Positions 1 through 9,452 of a stretch of 64,000 nucleotides of DNA are shown in pieces (within the stretch, counting starts at the first letter, position 1; each line of letters begins with the position of its first letter). Source of the stretch: Limnohabitans sp. (GTDB lineage Bacteria; Pseudomonadota; Gammaproteobacteria; Burkholderiales; Burkholderiaceae_C); the NCBI GenBank assembly GCA_009693505.1, contig SHXD01000001.1, forward strand, positions 1-64,000, in the 5' to 3' direction. The notes beneath the pieces are model-generated. The model saw only the letters and a list, made by a program, of their open reading frames with translations, searched no databases and had not been told where the DNA came from. A program made the translations under genes and the position numbers.

Positions 1-851
1 GCCACCACCTCAGGAGGGGTGCCAGCGGGCACAAAAACGCCATACCAAGTTTCAACCACACCGTTTTGAACACCGAGCTCTTTCAGTGTGGGCACATTGG
101 GGAATGCAGGAGAGCGCTCAGCACTCATCAAAGCCAGCATGCGCAAAGCACCACTTTGCAAATGCGGTGCAGCTGTTTGCAAAGCCACAATGCTGGCTTC
201 CACATGGCCGCCCATCAAATCGGTCAGAGCACCCGCGGTGCCTTTGTAGGGCACATGCAAAAGTTTGACACCGGTTTCTTGCGCCAACAACTCCATGGCC
301 AAGTGTTGCGGAGAGCCAGTCCCTGGCGATGAATAGTTCAACACCCCTGGCTGCTTTTTAGCTGATTCTTGAAAATCTTTGAACGTGTTCAATGGCGACT
401 TACCTGATGTGGCAACACCCAAAGCACTGGTGCTCAACAGGACAACAGGCGTAAAGGCTTGTTGCGGGTTGAAGGGCAATTTAGGCATCAAAGCGGGAAA
501 GGTGCCGTGCGCAGTGGCCGTGACCAAGACCGTCAAGCCATTGGGTGCAGACTTGGCAGCGATACCTGTGCCTATGGAGCCACTGGCGCCCGCTTTGTTG
601 TCGGTCACAACAGAAACTTTCCATTTATCGGCCAACTTAGGGCCCAAAAGCCGCGCCAACAAATCTGCCCCAGTGCCCGTTGTGAAAGGCACCAACAGCG
701 TGACCGGGCCAGCAGGGTATGCGTTGTTAGCGGCAGAGCTGCTTTGGGCATTGGCAGCACTCAAGAAAAAAGTGCTCCAGCATGCCAATGCCGCTAAGCA
801 AAAGGTCCCGCGGCGCGTGAAAGAACTAGGCCGATTGTTTGATTGAGACAT
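1..851 (-). CDS. TctC-family (Bug) tripartite tricarboxylate transporter substrate-binding protein, 3' end outside window
   Basis: This is a periplasmic solute-binding protein of the Bug/TctC family, which captures carboxylated or other small organic solutes for a tripartite tricarboxylate transporter or for signalling. The ORF track missed it because it has no stop inside the window. Reading down from the ATG at 851 gives an N-terminal signal peptide ending near AANAQS, then the family pattern YPAGPVTLLVPFTTGTGADLL and later NYSSPGTGSPQHLAMELLA and HVPYKGTAGALTDLMGGHV. About 283 of an expected 320-330 residues are present. No tctA or tctB lies beside it, so it is an orphan Bug protein. It is the last visible gene of the operon that starts at 9394. 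The ligand is unknown. Confidence 0.9.
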   Translation of the reverse strand, partial: MSQSNNRPSSFTRRGTFCLAALACWSTFFLSAANAQSSSAANNAYPAGPVTLLVPFTTGTGADLLARLLGPKLADKWKVSVVTDNKAGASGSIGTGIAAKSAPNGLTVLVTATAHGTFPALMPKLPFNPQQAFTPVVLLSTSALGVATSGKSPLNTFKDFQESAKKQPGVLNYSSPGTGSPQHLAMELLAQETGVKLLHVPYKGTAGALTDLMGGHVEASIVALQTAAPHLQSGALRMLALMSAERSPAFPNVPTLKELGVQNGVVETWYGVFVPAGTPPEVV

Positions 852-867
852 ACAAAATTTCTTTCAC

Positions 868-1599
868 TTAAACAGGCAATTTGCTTTTCCAAACATTCCA
901 AGGACGTTCAACTTGACCCGCATTGGTTTCAGCAGAATTGCGCGCTTCTTCTTCAGACAAATAAATCGGCTCGCCAGCGCCCATGCCAAAGCTCATGCGC
1001 ATGGCCTCGGCTTGCAACTTGGCATTGCATTCGGTGTAGTAAGCGCGAAACACTGCAAGTTGAATCGAATTGGCCACCACCACATTGCCATGACCGCGCA
1101 GCAATGCCACGGTGTTGTTACCCAGCGTGTTGGCCAATGACTCGCCAATGCTTTGATTGCGAATGAGCATGTCGGATGTTTCACCCAAGGTATCGCGAAT
1201 TTCAAAGGTGGGCACGCTGCTGCCCAAGAAGCCGCTCATATGACAAATGGGACGCAGGCGAGCACCTGTGACGCCAAACGGAATGATGGCCGGCGAATGG
1301 CTGTGCACCACCGAATTGACATCGGGCCGTTTTTTGAAAATAGCACTGTGAATGAAACGCTCTAGATAAGACTTGCGACCCTGTGCATCGTGCACGTCAC
1401 CATTCAAGTCGCACTCCACAATGTCAGAGGCCCTCACAGATGCAGGCGCCATGCTTCGCGCGATGAAAAATCGCTCGGGATTTTCTGGATGCCTGACACT
1501 GATATGGCCAAAGCCGTCAAAGACGCCTTCGTTGGCCAAAATTTGATTGGCCGTGGCCAAGTCCTCTAAGAGCTGTTGAATAGCAGGTGACGTTGACAT
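868..1599 (-). CDS. Class II aldolase/adducin family protein
   Basis: This is a cytoplasmic zinc-dependent aldolase or decarboxylase of the AraD/FucA/adducin fold, 243 residues, the usual length. Visible family features are the N-terminal NEGVFDGFGHISVRHP segment, the zinc-binding HSHSP motif and a second histidine in RGHGNVVV. The track start at 1632 is a TTG within a poly-A run. I chose the ATG at 1599, which gives MSTSPAIQQLL. In catabolic clusters, members of this family act on hydroxy-acid or diol intermediates, often by retro-aldol cleavage or decarboxylation. The neighbours (molybdenum hydroxylase, cupins, Rieske oxygenase) suggest a late step of a degradation pathway. The substrate is inferred only in this general sense. 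Confidence 0.85.
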   Translation of the reverse strand: MSTSPAIQQLLEDLATANQILANEGVFDGFGHISVRHPENPERFFIARSMAPASVRASDIVECDLNGDVHDAQGRKSYLERFIHSAIFKKRPDVNSVVHSHSPAIIPFGVTGARLRPICHMSGFLGSSVPTFEIRDTLGETSDMLIRNQSIGESLANTLGNNTVALLRGHGNVVVANSIQLAVFRAYYTECNAKLQAEAMRMSFGMGAGEPIYLSEEEARNSAETNAGQVERPWNVWKSKLPV

Positions 1600-1633
1600 G
1601 TTGGCTTTCTCGATCTGTGATTTTTTTTTCAAT

Positions 1634-2728
1634 TTACTTCGTTAAAAACAAACGAGTCCAGTGCTGATTCCATTTCTCAGCCTCGTCAACCACGATACCT
1701 GGATCTGTCAGAACGTAATTGAAGTTGTTCAAGTTAGATTTCACTTTTTGACTGGCAGGTGGACGACCCATGCTGTTCAACAGCGCTTGTGCTTCAGGCG
1801 ACAGAATAAAGTCTGCCAACAACGCAGCGGCATGCGGGTGCGCTGCATTTCGTGCAACACCCACGCCTTGGGGCCGCGCCAATGTGGGCTCAATGGGCAC
1901 CCAATCGATGGGCGCGCCGCGCTGCTTCAAAGATTGGGCGTTGGCGTTGTAGATGGTCAACCCCACATCGGTCTCACCCGCCGCCACCATTTGCGCCAAC
2001 AAAATGTGACCTTTGCGCACATCTGGTTTTTGCTCTGACAATTTCCGGAAGAACGTCATGCCGCGTTGTTCGCCCAAAGCGTTCACCAAGCCGCCCATCC
2101 ACTCAGCGTCCGTCGATTCAATGGCAATTCGGCCTTTCCACTTGGGCTCTGTAAAGCCTTCGTAGTGTTTGGGCAAGTCTTCGCGTTTGACCTTTTGTGT
2201 GTTGAAAGCCACCACAAAAAAATTCACACGGTCAGGCATCCACATGCGGTGCTTCGGAATCATGCCTTGCGGTAAATCGGCAATGTGCGGACTGTGAAAT
2301 TCGGACAACATTTTTTCGCGTGCCAACATTTCCATCTCGGGCCCATTGGTTTCCACCACATCCACCGTATGGCGCTTGGCACGCCCTTCATTTACAACGC
2401 GCTGAACAACCCCATCACTTAAACCTCGCCACACTGTCACTTTGATGCCATACTTTTTTTCAAACTCTGCCATCAAAGGAACCGCCTCGGTTGGGGCCAA
2501 TGAGGTGTAAAGCGTGACGGCGCCTTCTTTGCGTGCACGCTCTAAAAGCCAAGCCTCGCGATCTGGTGCCTTGTTCATGAAAATGGCATCGTGTGGGCCA
2601 CTGTTTTGGGCCGCCGGTGTTTGAGCCCATGACGGCACGCTCATGAAAGCTGAGACCAGGCAAAGCGCAAGCCTGCGCAAAATTGCTTTTGAAGTTTTCA
2701 AATCTCGATCAAAACAAACTTGCTGCAT
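1634..2728 (-). CDS. ABC transporter substrate-binding protein (extracellular solute-binding family 1, FbpA-like)
   Basis: This is a periplasmic binding protein of 364 residues related to the iron(III)/thiamine/aminoethylphosphonate group of ABC receptors. It has a signal peptide (CLVSAFMSVPSWAQ), then the family start KEGAVTLYTSLAP, an internal VTVWRG segment and a C-lobe LTIYNANAQS segment. The ATG at 2728 is preceded by AAGGAG with good spacing; the track start at 2743 is a TTG that reads through that Shine-Dalgarno sequence. It is the third paralogue of this type in the window (others at 15265 and 16401), but only one permease/ATPase pair is present (19877-22787). It probably feeds that transporter. 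The ligand is unknown and need not be iron. Confidence 0.85.
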   Translation of the reverse strand: MQQVCFDRDLKTSKAILRRLALCLVSAFMSVPSWAQTPAAQNSGPHDAIFMNKAPDREAWLLERARKEGAVTLYTSLAPTEAVPLMAEFEKKYGIKVTVWRGLSDGVVQRVVNEGRAKRHTVDVVETNGPEMEMLAREKMLSEFHSPHIADLPQGMIPKHRMWMPDRVNFFVVAFNTQKVKREDLPKHYEGFTEPKWKGRIAIESTDAEWMGGLVNALGEQRGMTFFRKLSEQKPDVRKGHILLAQMVAAGETDVGLTIYNANAQSLKQRGAPIDWVPIEPTLARPQGVGVARNAAHPHAAALLADFILSPEAQALLNSMGRPPASQKVKSNLNNFNYVLTDPGIVVDEAEKWNQHWTRLFLTK

Positions 2729-2739
2729 GAAGTTCTCCT

Positions 2740-5124
2740 TCAAACTGAGGTCAAGATGGATTTCACACGTGCAGGGTTCATGGGTGCTTGGCGCATCCGG
2801 ACACCCGTGGCATCAAAAAATGCATTGGCTACCGCTGCTGGTACCACGCGGCAGGTGGCTTCGCCCGCCCCTGTAGGCGGGGCTTCTGGTCGGTTGATTA
2901 ACACAATGTCAATTTCTTCAGGAGCGTCTTTGATGTCCAAAATGGGGTAGCTGTTCCAATCGACACTTTTGACTTTGTCGGGCGCAAACTGCACCTCTTC
3001 AAAAATAGTTCTGGACAGTGCTTGGACCAGCCCACCTTCAATCGTGTAACGCAAACCTTGTGGGTTCACAATCAAGCCGCAATCGTGTGCCACTGTGAAT
3101 TTACGGCCCCAAATTCGACCTGTCTTGCGGTCCACTTCAACCTCTGCAACAACCGCCACAATGGTGCCTGCGCGTTGTGCGTAAGCAATGCCACGGCCAC
3201 TCAAAATAGGGCCGCGTCGGTCTCGTTTGGCATTGCCGCGAGGCTCCCAACCCGACTTTTCGGCAGCCGCTTTGAGCACCGCAATGTCTCTGGGCGCCTT
3301 GGCATATTTCACGCGGAATGCAACAGGATCTTCGCCAGTGGCGTAGGCCAATTCATCAATGAACTGCTCACTTGCAAATTGAATTTGCAAACCCACTGGA
3401 TCGCGCAAGTGTGAGGTTCGCATGGGCGAAGCGCTGGCAATCAAATCGGGAATGACTTCCCATGCCAACATTTTGTTGTCAAAGGCATAGCTTTCCTCAG
3501 GCGTGCCAAAAGTGATGCCGCCCTTGGGTGGCAAACCCAACTCCATGCCCACCAAACTGTCCCTTGGATCTGACTCGTTGCTGTCAATGGTGGCGCGCGA
3601 GAAAGCGCGGGTTGTGAAATCGTAGGCCACCACTTTGCCAGAGGCATCAATGGCAGCACGTGCGCGGTGCACCGATGCGGGCGCTTTTGGATCCCAGGCT
3701 GTGCCATCGTGTCGCATGCCTTGCACGCGCACAGGCTGCCCCACCATTTTTGAAATCATGGCAGCGTCCAAGATGGCATCACCTGCATCGTTGCGACCGT
3801 ACGAGCCTGGACCTTGGACCCAGAAGGCCTCAACCGTTTCTACGGGCACCTTCAGCAGCGCCGCCACGCCATCGCGTGCGTAATGGGGTTTTTGCGAGCC
3901 TGTCCAAATGGTGATTTTGTCTGCTTTCACATCGGCCACGGCGCTGGCCGGGCCCATGCTAGCGTGCGATTGGAAAGGCCATAAATATTCAGCCTCCACC
4001 ACCTTCACTGCCGACTTCAAGGCCGCGGCCACATCACCGTTTTTGATGTCCTCAGAACGCTTACGCGTTGGCGCTTGGCGAATGTGCTCATGCAGTTTTT
4101 CAAACTCAGGAAATGGTTTGCTGTTGGCCACCCAAGTGACCTTCAATTCCTTGGCAGCCTTCACGGCGTCCCACTCACGCTCGGCCACCACAGCCAAAAA
4201 ATTCTTTTCCCGCACCACGCGGGCACCCTTGATGTGCTTGATCGAAGACTCGTCCACCTTCTCTGCAAGACCCCCTGCAACAGGTGTGCGAATCACACGC
4301 GCATGCAACATACCAGGCACTCTCACATCTGCAATATTGCCTTCAGTGCCAAAGACTTTCCACGCCACATCGTTGCGCGGCAAAGACAATCCCACCACTT
4401 TGTATTCAGAGGGCAGCTTGGGTTTGGCCACGCCTTTGACATCCAACGGATTGCCAATTCGTTTGTTCCATTCCACTTTTGAATTGAAGTACTTACCGCC
4501 GATCAGTTCTGCATAAGAAACTTTCTGCGCTTCGTTACCTTTGACAGAAATGACGCCGTCGAAAATACTCAAATTAGCAACGGGCACATTCAGTTTTTCA
4601 GATGCCAAATTAAGCAAAATGCGGCGCGCCTCTGCAGCTGCATTGCGAAGCGGTTTGGCACCACCCTGAATACCCAAAGCGCTGGAGGCACCGCCCTGAT
4701 TCAAAGAAGTGGCTGAATTGCCCATCACAATTTTGACTTTGCGATAAGACACGTCTAACTCTTCCGCCACGATTTGCGCAATGGCCACATCCAAACCCTG
4801 CCCCAAATCAACTTTGCCGTAATAGGCCACCACGTTGCCATCGGGTTGGATCGCCACCCAAGAATCTAGCTCTTCTGCTTTCAAAGCTGGCTTGACGTTG
4901 CTGATGGTGGCCAAGGTGGTACCGATGGCCCCAGCTGAACTGGCGGCCGCGTTGGCTGGTGCTTGCGCAAGGGCTTCAATAGGCAAGCTGCCACTTGCCA
5001 CCGAAACGACCAATGCGCCAGCTGCACTTAAAAAATCGCGCCTTGAAGTACCGCTGACAAATTCAGGCTTGTCTTGTTTCAAATCCATTGGATGGGCGAT
5101 GTCTTGATTGAGCTTGTGTGTCAT
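2740..5124 (-). CDS. Molybdopterin-binding large subunit of an IorB-type xanthine oxidase family hydroxylase, Tat signal
   Basis: This is the catalytic molybdenum subunit of a two-component hydroxylase or aldehyde oxidoreductase, 794 residues. The N-terminus carries a twin-arginine signal (TSRRDFLSAAGALVV, RR near residue 28), as in IorB, which suggests the folded holoenzyme is exported to the periplasm. A GQG motif lies near residue 125 and the catalytic glutamate sits in GAGEATCRVVPAAVANA (Glu about 755). The start at 5124 has a strong AAGGAG site. The iron-sulfur partner lies directly upstream, 9 nt away. Enzymes of this branch hydroxylate N-heterocycles or oxidise aldehydes and pass electrons to cytochrome c; a small cytochrome c is encoded at 11092. 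The exact substrate cannot be read from sequence. Confidence 0.9.
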   Translation of the reverse strand: MTHKLNQDIAHPMDLKQDKPEFVSGTSRRDFLSAAGALVVSVASGSLPIEALAQAPANAAASSAGAIGTTLATISNVKPALKAEELDSWVAIQPDGNVVAYYGKVDLGQGLDVAIAQIVAEELDVSYRKVKIVMGNSATSLNQGGASSALGIQGGAKPLRNAAAEARRILLNLASEKLNVPVANLSIFDGVISVKGNEAQKVSYAELIGGKYFNSKVEWNKRIGNPLDVKGVAKPKLPSEYKVVGLSLPRNDVAWKVFGTEGNIADVRVPGMLHARVIRTPVAGGLAEKVDESSIKHIKGARVVREKNFLAVVAEREWDAVKAAKELKVTWVANSKPFPEFEKLHEHIRQAPTRKRSEDIKNGDVAAALKSAVKVVEAEYLWPFQSHASMGPASAVADVKADKITIWTGSQKPHYARDGVAALLKVPVETVEAFWVQGPGSYGRNDAGDAILDAAMISKMVGQPVRVQGMRHDGTAWDPKAPASVHRARAAIDASGKVVAYDFTTRAFSRATIDSNESDPRDSLVGMELGLPPKGGITFGTPEESYAFDNKMLAWEVIPDLIASASPMRTSHLRDPVGLQIQFASEQFIDELAYATGEDPVAFRVKYAKAPRDIAVLKAAAEKSGWEPRGNAKRDRRGPILSGRGIAYAQRAGTIVAVVAEVEVDRKTGRIWGRKFTVAHDCGLIVNPQGLRYTIEGGLVQALSRTIFEEVQFAPDKVKSVDWNSYPILDIKDAPEEIDIVLINRPEAPPTGAGEATCRVVPAAVANAFFDATGVRMRQAPMNPARVKSILTSV

Positions 5125-5133
5125 GTGATCTCC

Positions 5134-5598
5134 TTAAGCCATCAAGGTTTGAGCGCGCTTGATGGCGCGCAAGATGGAGACATGCGTGCCGCAGCGGCAC
5201 TTCAAACCATCGAGTGCTGTTTTGATTTCAGCATCGGTGGCTTTGGGATTTTTCTTCAAAAATGCGGCAGAGGTCATGACCCAGCCATTGATGCAATGGC
5301 CGCATTGCGGCACTTGCTCTTCTAAAAATGCCACTTGAATGGGATGCGGTTTTTCGGGGGTGCCTAGGCCTGCAAGGGTGGTCACTTTTTTGCCCTTCAC
5401 TGCCGATACAGGCATGACACACGAACGCACCGCTTGGCCGTCGATGTGCACCGTGCATGCGCCACATTGGGCCAGGCCGCAGCCAAATTTTGGATTGTTC
5501 ATTTTCAGATCATCGCGCAATGCGTAAAGCAATGGCATTTGCGGATCGCTGTCGATTTGGACGGGTTTGCCGTCTACTTGAAAGGGTGTTAAAGCCAT
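5134..5598 (-). CDS. [2Fe-2S] small subunit of molybdenum hydroxylase (IorA/CoxS type)
   Basis: This is the electron-transfer subunit of the hydroxylase encoded just downstream, 154 residues. It has the two expected clusters: the plant-ferredoxin type with Cys40, 45, 48 (FGCGLAQCGAC) and Cys60, and the C-terminal helical cluster with Cys99, 102, 134 and 136 (CGHC and CRCGTH). It has no signal peptide of its own, so if the large subunit is exported by Tat this protein would travel with it in complex, as is known for related aldehyde oxidoreductases. The start ATG at 5598 follows CAGGAGACAAC. There is no separate FAD subunit (CoxM type), which fits the IorAB architecture with an external acceptor. 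Confidence 0.93.
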   Translation of the reverse strand: MALTPFQVDGKPVQIDSDPQMPLLYALRDDLKMNNPKFGCGLAQCGACTVHIDGQAVRSCVMPVSAVKGKKVTTLAGLGTPEKPHPIQVAFLEEQVPQCGHCINGWVMTSAAFLKKNPKATDAEIKTALDGLKCRCGTHVSILRAIKRAQTLMA

Positions 5599-5619
5599 GT
5601 TGTCTCCTGTTTAAATAGA

Positions 5620-6630
5620 TCAGTCTTCTGAAAGCATTTCATCCAAAGCGGCCACCAGTGCGCGCTGCAATTCCGGGTCTTGGCTGGAGTGCCCTGCTGT
5701 GTGCACCACACGCAGCTTACCAAGTGGCCACACTTGCTTGAGTTGCCAGGCTGTTTCGGCAGGGGTCACCATGTCGAATTGGCCTTGCACAATGGTGCCG
5801 GGTATGTCTTTGAGATAGCCATTGGGCGTGTTGGGCAGTACATGTCCGCGACTTCCCAAATCGGGATCATGCGCAAAAATGTGCGCCGATATTTTGGCCA
5901 TGGCCAAACATTGTCGTTCAGCTTCTGGCGAGACGTAGTCATTCAACGAGGGCTCACTAGGGTGCACGCTGCTAAGGGCATCTTCCCAAGCACACCAAGC
6001 TTTGGCCATGGCCAGCACTTGATCTTTTTTTTCACTTTTTAGCACACCGTCATAAGCGCGCAGCACCTCACACGATTGGCCTTGCGAACGCAGTTCTTTC
6101 AGTGGCGTGAGTGCTGAAATGGCTTCTACATAAGCTTGCCATTCCGCTCTGAAAACGCGAGACGCGCCGCCTTCTTTGTACAGCCAATCAAGCTCTTGAT
6201 CTTGCGCCGCAAAGACGCCGCGCAAGACCATGCCTGTGACACGGCTTGTGTATTTTTTAGCGTAGGCCAGTGCCAATGTGCACCCCCACGAGCCACCGCA
6301 CAACAGCCATTTGTCAATGCCTAGCAAAACTCGAAGTTGCTCAAGATCAGCAATCAGGTTGGTTAAAAAATTGTGTGCTGTTTCAGCGTGAGGCGTCGAT
6401 CTGCCGCAACCTCTTTGGTCCATCAAAATAATTCGGTACCGATGCGGGTCGAACAAACGTCTGGCGGTGGGTGTACAGCCACCGCCTGGGCCGCCATGCA
6501 AATACACCACGGGGCGACCTTTGGGGTTGCCGCACTCTTCCCAGTACACCTGATGGCCATGCCCTACAGCCATGTGGCCTGAATGGTGAGGGGTAATGGC
6601 GGGGTACAAAGGGGTCAACAAAAGGCTCAT
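5620..6630 (-). CDS. pip: Prolyl iminopeptidase-type alpha/beta hydrolase
   Basis: This is a serine hydrolase of the prolyl iminopeptidase (S33) family, 336 residues. It shows the oxyanion segment LHGGPGGGCTP near residue 45, the DQRGCGRS motif, the nucleophile elbow GGSWG (Ser about 114) and a C-terminal HTAGHSS histidine. The ATG at 6630 overlaps the stop of the EutA-like gene as ATGA, which indicates translational coupling; the track start at 6660 would run 30 nt further into that gene. Classical family members release N-terminal proline from peptides. Here the tight coupling to a catabolic operon makes a pathway ester, amide or C-C hydrolase role possible, which is inference. Confidence 0.85.
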   Translation of the reverse strand: MSLLLTPLYPAITPHHSGHMAVGHGHQVYWEECGNPKGRPVVYLHGGPGGGCTPTARRLFDPHRYRIILMDQRGCGRSTPHAETAHNFLTNLIADLEQLRVLLGIDKWLLCGGSWGCTLALAYAKKYTSRVTGMVLRGVFAAQDQELDWLYKEGGASRVFRAEWQAYVEAISALTPLKELRSQGQSCEVLRAYDGVLKSEKKDQVLAMAKAWCAWEDALSSVHPSEPSLNDYVSPEAERQCLAMAKISAHIFAHDPDLGSRGHVLPNTPNGYLKDIPGTIVQGQFDMVTPAETAWQLKQVWPLGKLRVVHTAGHSSQDPELQRALVAALDEMLSED

Positions 6631-8168
6631 GGTTGTAACGCCGTTCGGCCAAGTCCGCAAGTGCCAGGAAAAACCAAACTTTTGATCACCACGGGCACTG
6701 CGCCTGAAGTTTCAAGCATAGCGCCAATGTCAATGAAGTCCAACTCTTTAAGCGTGATGCCATCGATCGACAAGACCGGGCTGCTGATGTGCAACTCTTC
6801 GTGGCAATGAATGCCAACCAGGCCACCACAATCGGCCTCGCCCACCAACAGCAGGGGATGCCCTTGATTCAACACAGCCCTCATGCCTTGCACCACCGCA
6901 CGGCAGAAGGCGTCTAGTCTTTGAAAGGTGGCCGAGCCTTGCCAGCGATAGCACAAGGTAACGGCCTGTTCACCTTCGTGCAAATCCAAACGCCTGAGTG
7001 CACGTTGAATGTTCTCTGCAATGTCTTGAACGTTCAATGTGTCAGCTGTCAAATCCAATTGCGGCGCAATGACCGGCACATTGCGCAGCGGCAAAATACT
7101 GGCGGGCTCCACATAAATGGTGCTACCGCTCACCTGAATGGTGTACTGCGATGCGCCAATGACTGTGGCGCGTATGCCTTGATCTGGCACTTCGAGTCTG
7201 GGTCCCCATGTTTCTGCTTTGGCCCGAACTGCCTTGGCCAGCATTGGGCCTAAGTCGCCATAGACTTGCGTTTCTCTGCCGTAAACGTATTCTGAAACGC
7301 CGCCCGAAAACGTGAGCACGTCTGGCATTTTTTTCGCCAACAATGGCTCGAGCCTGAGCAAGGACTGGCTGATGGCGTCTGGTGTGGAGGTGCCAGCCAC
7401 TTCAAAGATTCTGTCGGCCATGCGCTCTACCATGCGTTCCAAATCTGCGGGTGCGACAATCTGACCTAATTGCAAATCGAGACCCACTTCTTGAGCAAAT
7501 CTTCGGCCAGCCTCTTCCAAACGAACCACAGCACCCTTGGCATCCAAAGCCAAAATGCGTGCGCCGATGTCCACCGCCGTCAGGTCAACCAACTCGCCGT
7601 TTTCACACACGGCAATTTTGGTAGTGCCACCGCCAATGTCGATGTTCATGACGCGTGCTGTTTCGCGCACGGAGCGTGCTGCGGCACCAGAACCAAAGGC
7701 TGCGAGCGTGGTTTCTAGTGCATCGCCTGCACTGACCGATACAAACTTACCTGCTTGCGCTGCAAACAAATCTGCAATGGCGCGCGAATTACTTCTGCGC
7801 ACGGCCACACCCGTGAGAATCAAAGCACCCGTGTCAATTTTGCCGGGCTCAATGCCAGCTTGTTCATATTGCGCGTGAATGAATTCGCCCAAAGCCTTCG
7901 CATCAATGCTTTGATCTGATGCATAAGGCGTGAGCAGCACATCAGATTCATGCAGCACGGTGCGCTCGCTCACGATGTAACGATTGTCTAAGCGCTCCAG
8001 CACCAGTCTGGAAAAAACCAAGTGGGACGTGGACGAGCCAATGTCAACGCCCACACTGACCAAAGTAATTTCATCTTCGCCCTCCAAACTGCGGCGAACA
8101 TTGCTGAAAAAAACGCGCCCGCCAACAGGTGCATCCTGCTGTTTGGGTGCGTTCACGTTGTTACGCAT
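6627..8168 (-). CDS. EutA-like ASKHA ATPase (ethanolamine ammonia-lyase reactivase family), paralogue A
   Basis: This 513-residue protein belongs to the EutA family, actin/Hsp70-fold ATPases that in Salmonella and E. coli reactivate adenosylcobalamin-dependent ethanolamine ammonia-lyase. The nucleotide-binding motifs are clear: phosphate-1 VDIGSSTSH (residues 41-49), phosphate-2 NIDIGGGTTK (about 175-184) and an adenosine-type FSGGVSEYVYGRE. Neither eutB nor eutC is in the window. Its start overlaps the upstream cupin stop by one base (TAATG) and its stop overlaps pip (ATGA), so all three are coupled. The natural reading is a chaperone or reactivase for an enzyme of this pathway, possibly the cupin. 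A clear paralogue is at 25022. Confidence 0.85.
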   Translation of the reverse strand: MRNNVNAPKQQDAPVGGRVFFSNVRRSLEGEDEITLVSVGVDIGSSTSHLVFSRLVLERLDNRYIVSERTVLHESDVLLTPYASDQSIDAKALGEFIHAQYEQAGIEPGKIDTGALILTGVAVRRSNSRAIADLFAAQAGKFVSVSAGDALETTLAAFGSGAAARSVRETARVMNIDIGGGTTKIAVCENGELVDLTAVDIGARILALDAKGAVVRLEEAGRRFAQEVGLDLQLGQIVAPADLERMVERMADRIFEVAGTSTPDAISQSLLRLEPLLAKKMPDVLTFSGGVSEYVYGRETQVYGDLGPMLAKAVRAKAETWGPRLEVPDQGIRATVIGASQYTIQVSGSTIYVEPASILPLRNVPVIAPQLDLTADTLNVQDIAENIQRALRRLDLHEGEQAVTLCYRWQGSATFQRLDAFCRAVVQGMRAVLNQGHPLLLVGEADCGGLVGIHCHEELHISSPVLSIDGITLKELDFIDIGAMLETSGAVPVVIKSLVFPGTCGLGRTALQP

Positions 8169-9394
8169 TATTTTTTCGGTCCAAACTTTTCCATGAACTC
8201 AGCGGGAATGTTGTACCAATCGGGGTCCATGCGATCAGGCACGCTGTTGCGCTTCAAGAGTTCTTGGTACTCTTTGCGAATGTGCGGATCTTCCAACCAA
8301 TACGGAATGGTGGTGCCGCCCTCGGTCACGTCTTGGGCGGTGTAGTCAGTGTGCTTAGAGCCGGGTGCGCCAGGATCGCGGCCAGGATTGTGCGGACCAA
8401 ACCAAGCGGTCAAGCGCAAGGCCTCATCGCCCGAACTGAAATGTTGGTGATACCAACGTGCGCCGCCAGGTGCCGCAGACACCAAACCAACCGGCTCGTA
8501 ATCAATGCGGCGCACCAAATGTTCTTTGCCATCTTTCCAAGGTGTTTCACCTTCGTCTTCTGGCCAGGTGTAGGTGTAGCCCTTGCCATTCAAGCAGATG
8601 AGCACTGCAGCTGAAGTGTGCGCGTGTGCCCTTGAATATCGGCCGTTCTCGTGTTGACCAATCCAAAAGTAAAAACAGTTGTTGGTCATGAAGGGCTCAA
8701 TCCGGCGATAGCCAGGTGAGCGGCGATTGTCCAAAGGCAACTCGCACTTCATCACATCGGGAATGAAGTTGGTTTTGCGCATGGCCAAACCGCGCACAGG
8801 GTCGGCTTCCACCTCATCGCGCGCTTGGTAAAAATCATCGGCACCATTGAAGCGATCACGGAACACGAAGGGGTTGTTGAAAACAGCTTCTGTGCTTTGC
8901 AACATGTTCAAGACATTGGGCGCGGTGGTGCCGGCTAGCAATAAGGCGCCACTTGAAGTGGCATTCACAATGCGGTGCCAAGCATTGATGGGAATCGAAA
9001 ACATCGAACCTGCTTGCCATTCAAACACGTGCTTCTTGGTGTCACCTTCTTGCCAGACTTCGGTGGTGCCGCGTCCTTCAACAACCAAGTAGATTTCTTC
9101 GTACATGTGCTTTTCAGGGTGTAAGGCACCGGCACCTGGCACTTCAACCACGTAGCAGCCCCACTTGGTTTCTGTACCGTACAACTGAATGAAATGGCCC
9201 TTACCGCCAGTTCGCTTCCAAGGCACCAAGGGCAGGTTTTGAACCTTGTTAATGCCCACATCGCGAAATACGGGCAAACCTTCTGATTCCATGAATGCGT
9301 CATAAGGCGTGGGTTGTTTTTTGAATACGCCATAGCCGGCTTTTTTGTGACCCGCTGGCTCGTGCCAATGGCTGGTGTCTTTGTCGTGTGGCAT
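8168..9394 (-). CDS. Double-cupin protein, first gene of operon, coupled to EutA-like gene
   Basis: This is a 408-residue bicupin with the general layout of gentisate or 1-hydroxy-2-naphthoate dioxygenases. The first barrel keeps a metal-site pattern: LHPEKHMYEEIYLVVEGRG followed by PINAWHRIVN. The second barrel has RAHAHTSAAV and then WYHQHFSS, so the HxH and the distal histidines are present but the middle ligand position looks replaced by a non-polar residue. It heads the operon; an operator-like element lies 58 bp upstream. The family includes ring-cleaving dioxygenases but also non-catalytic sensors. Coupling to EutA may mean its metal centre needs maintenance, which is inference. Confidence 0.8.
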   Translation of the reverse strand: MPHDKDTSHWHEPAGHKKAGYGVFKKQPTPYDAFMESEGLPVFRDVGINKVQNLPLVPWKRTGGKGHFIQLYGTETKWGCYVVEVPGAGALHPEKHMYEEIYLVVEGRGTTEVWQEGDTKKHVFEWQAGSMFSIPINAWHRIVNATSSGALLLAGTTAPNVLNMLQSTEAVFNNPFVFRDRFNGADDFYQARDEVEADPVRGLAMRKTNFIPDVMKCELPLDNRRSPGYRRIEPFMTNNCFYFWIGQHENGRYSRAHAHTSAAVLICLNGKGYTYTWPEDEGETPWKDGKEHLVRRIDYEPVGLVSAAPGGARWYHQHFSSGDEALRLTAWFGPHNPGRDPGAPGSKHTDYTAQDVTEGGTTIPYWLEDPHIRKEYQELLKRNSVPDRMDPDWYNIPAEFMEKFGPKK

Positions 9395-9452
9395 GTCTCA
9401 AGTCCAAAAATAATGGGTTGCAAAAGGACGCATCCAAGGCGTGTCGGAAACC

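Noticed and set aside
66-846. Plus-strand ORFs 66..332, 379..846 and 459..797
   Set aside because: They are shadows of the TctC gene read on the minus strand, which has signal peptide and family motifs.
1600-1632. TTG start at 1632 for the class II aldolase
   Set aside because: It lies next to a poly-A run and adds a lysine-rich stretch not typical of the family; ATG at 1599 is better.
6627-8168. Full ethanolamine utilisation operon
   Set aside because: No eutB, eutC, eutR or microcompartment shell genes are in the window, so EutA alone does not support ethanolamine use.
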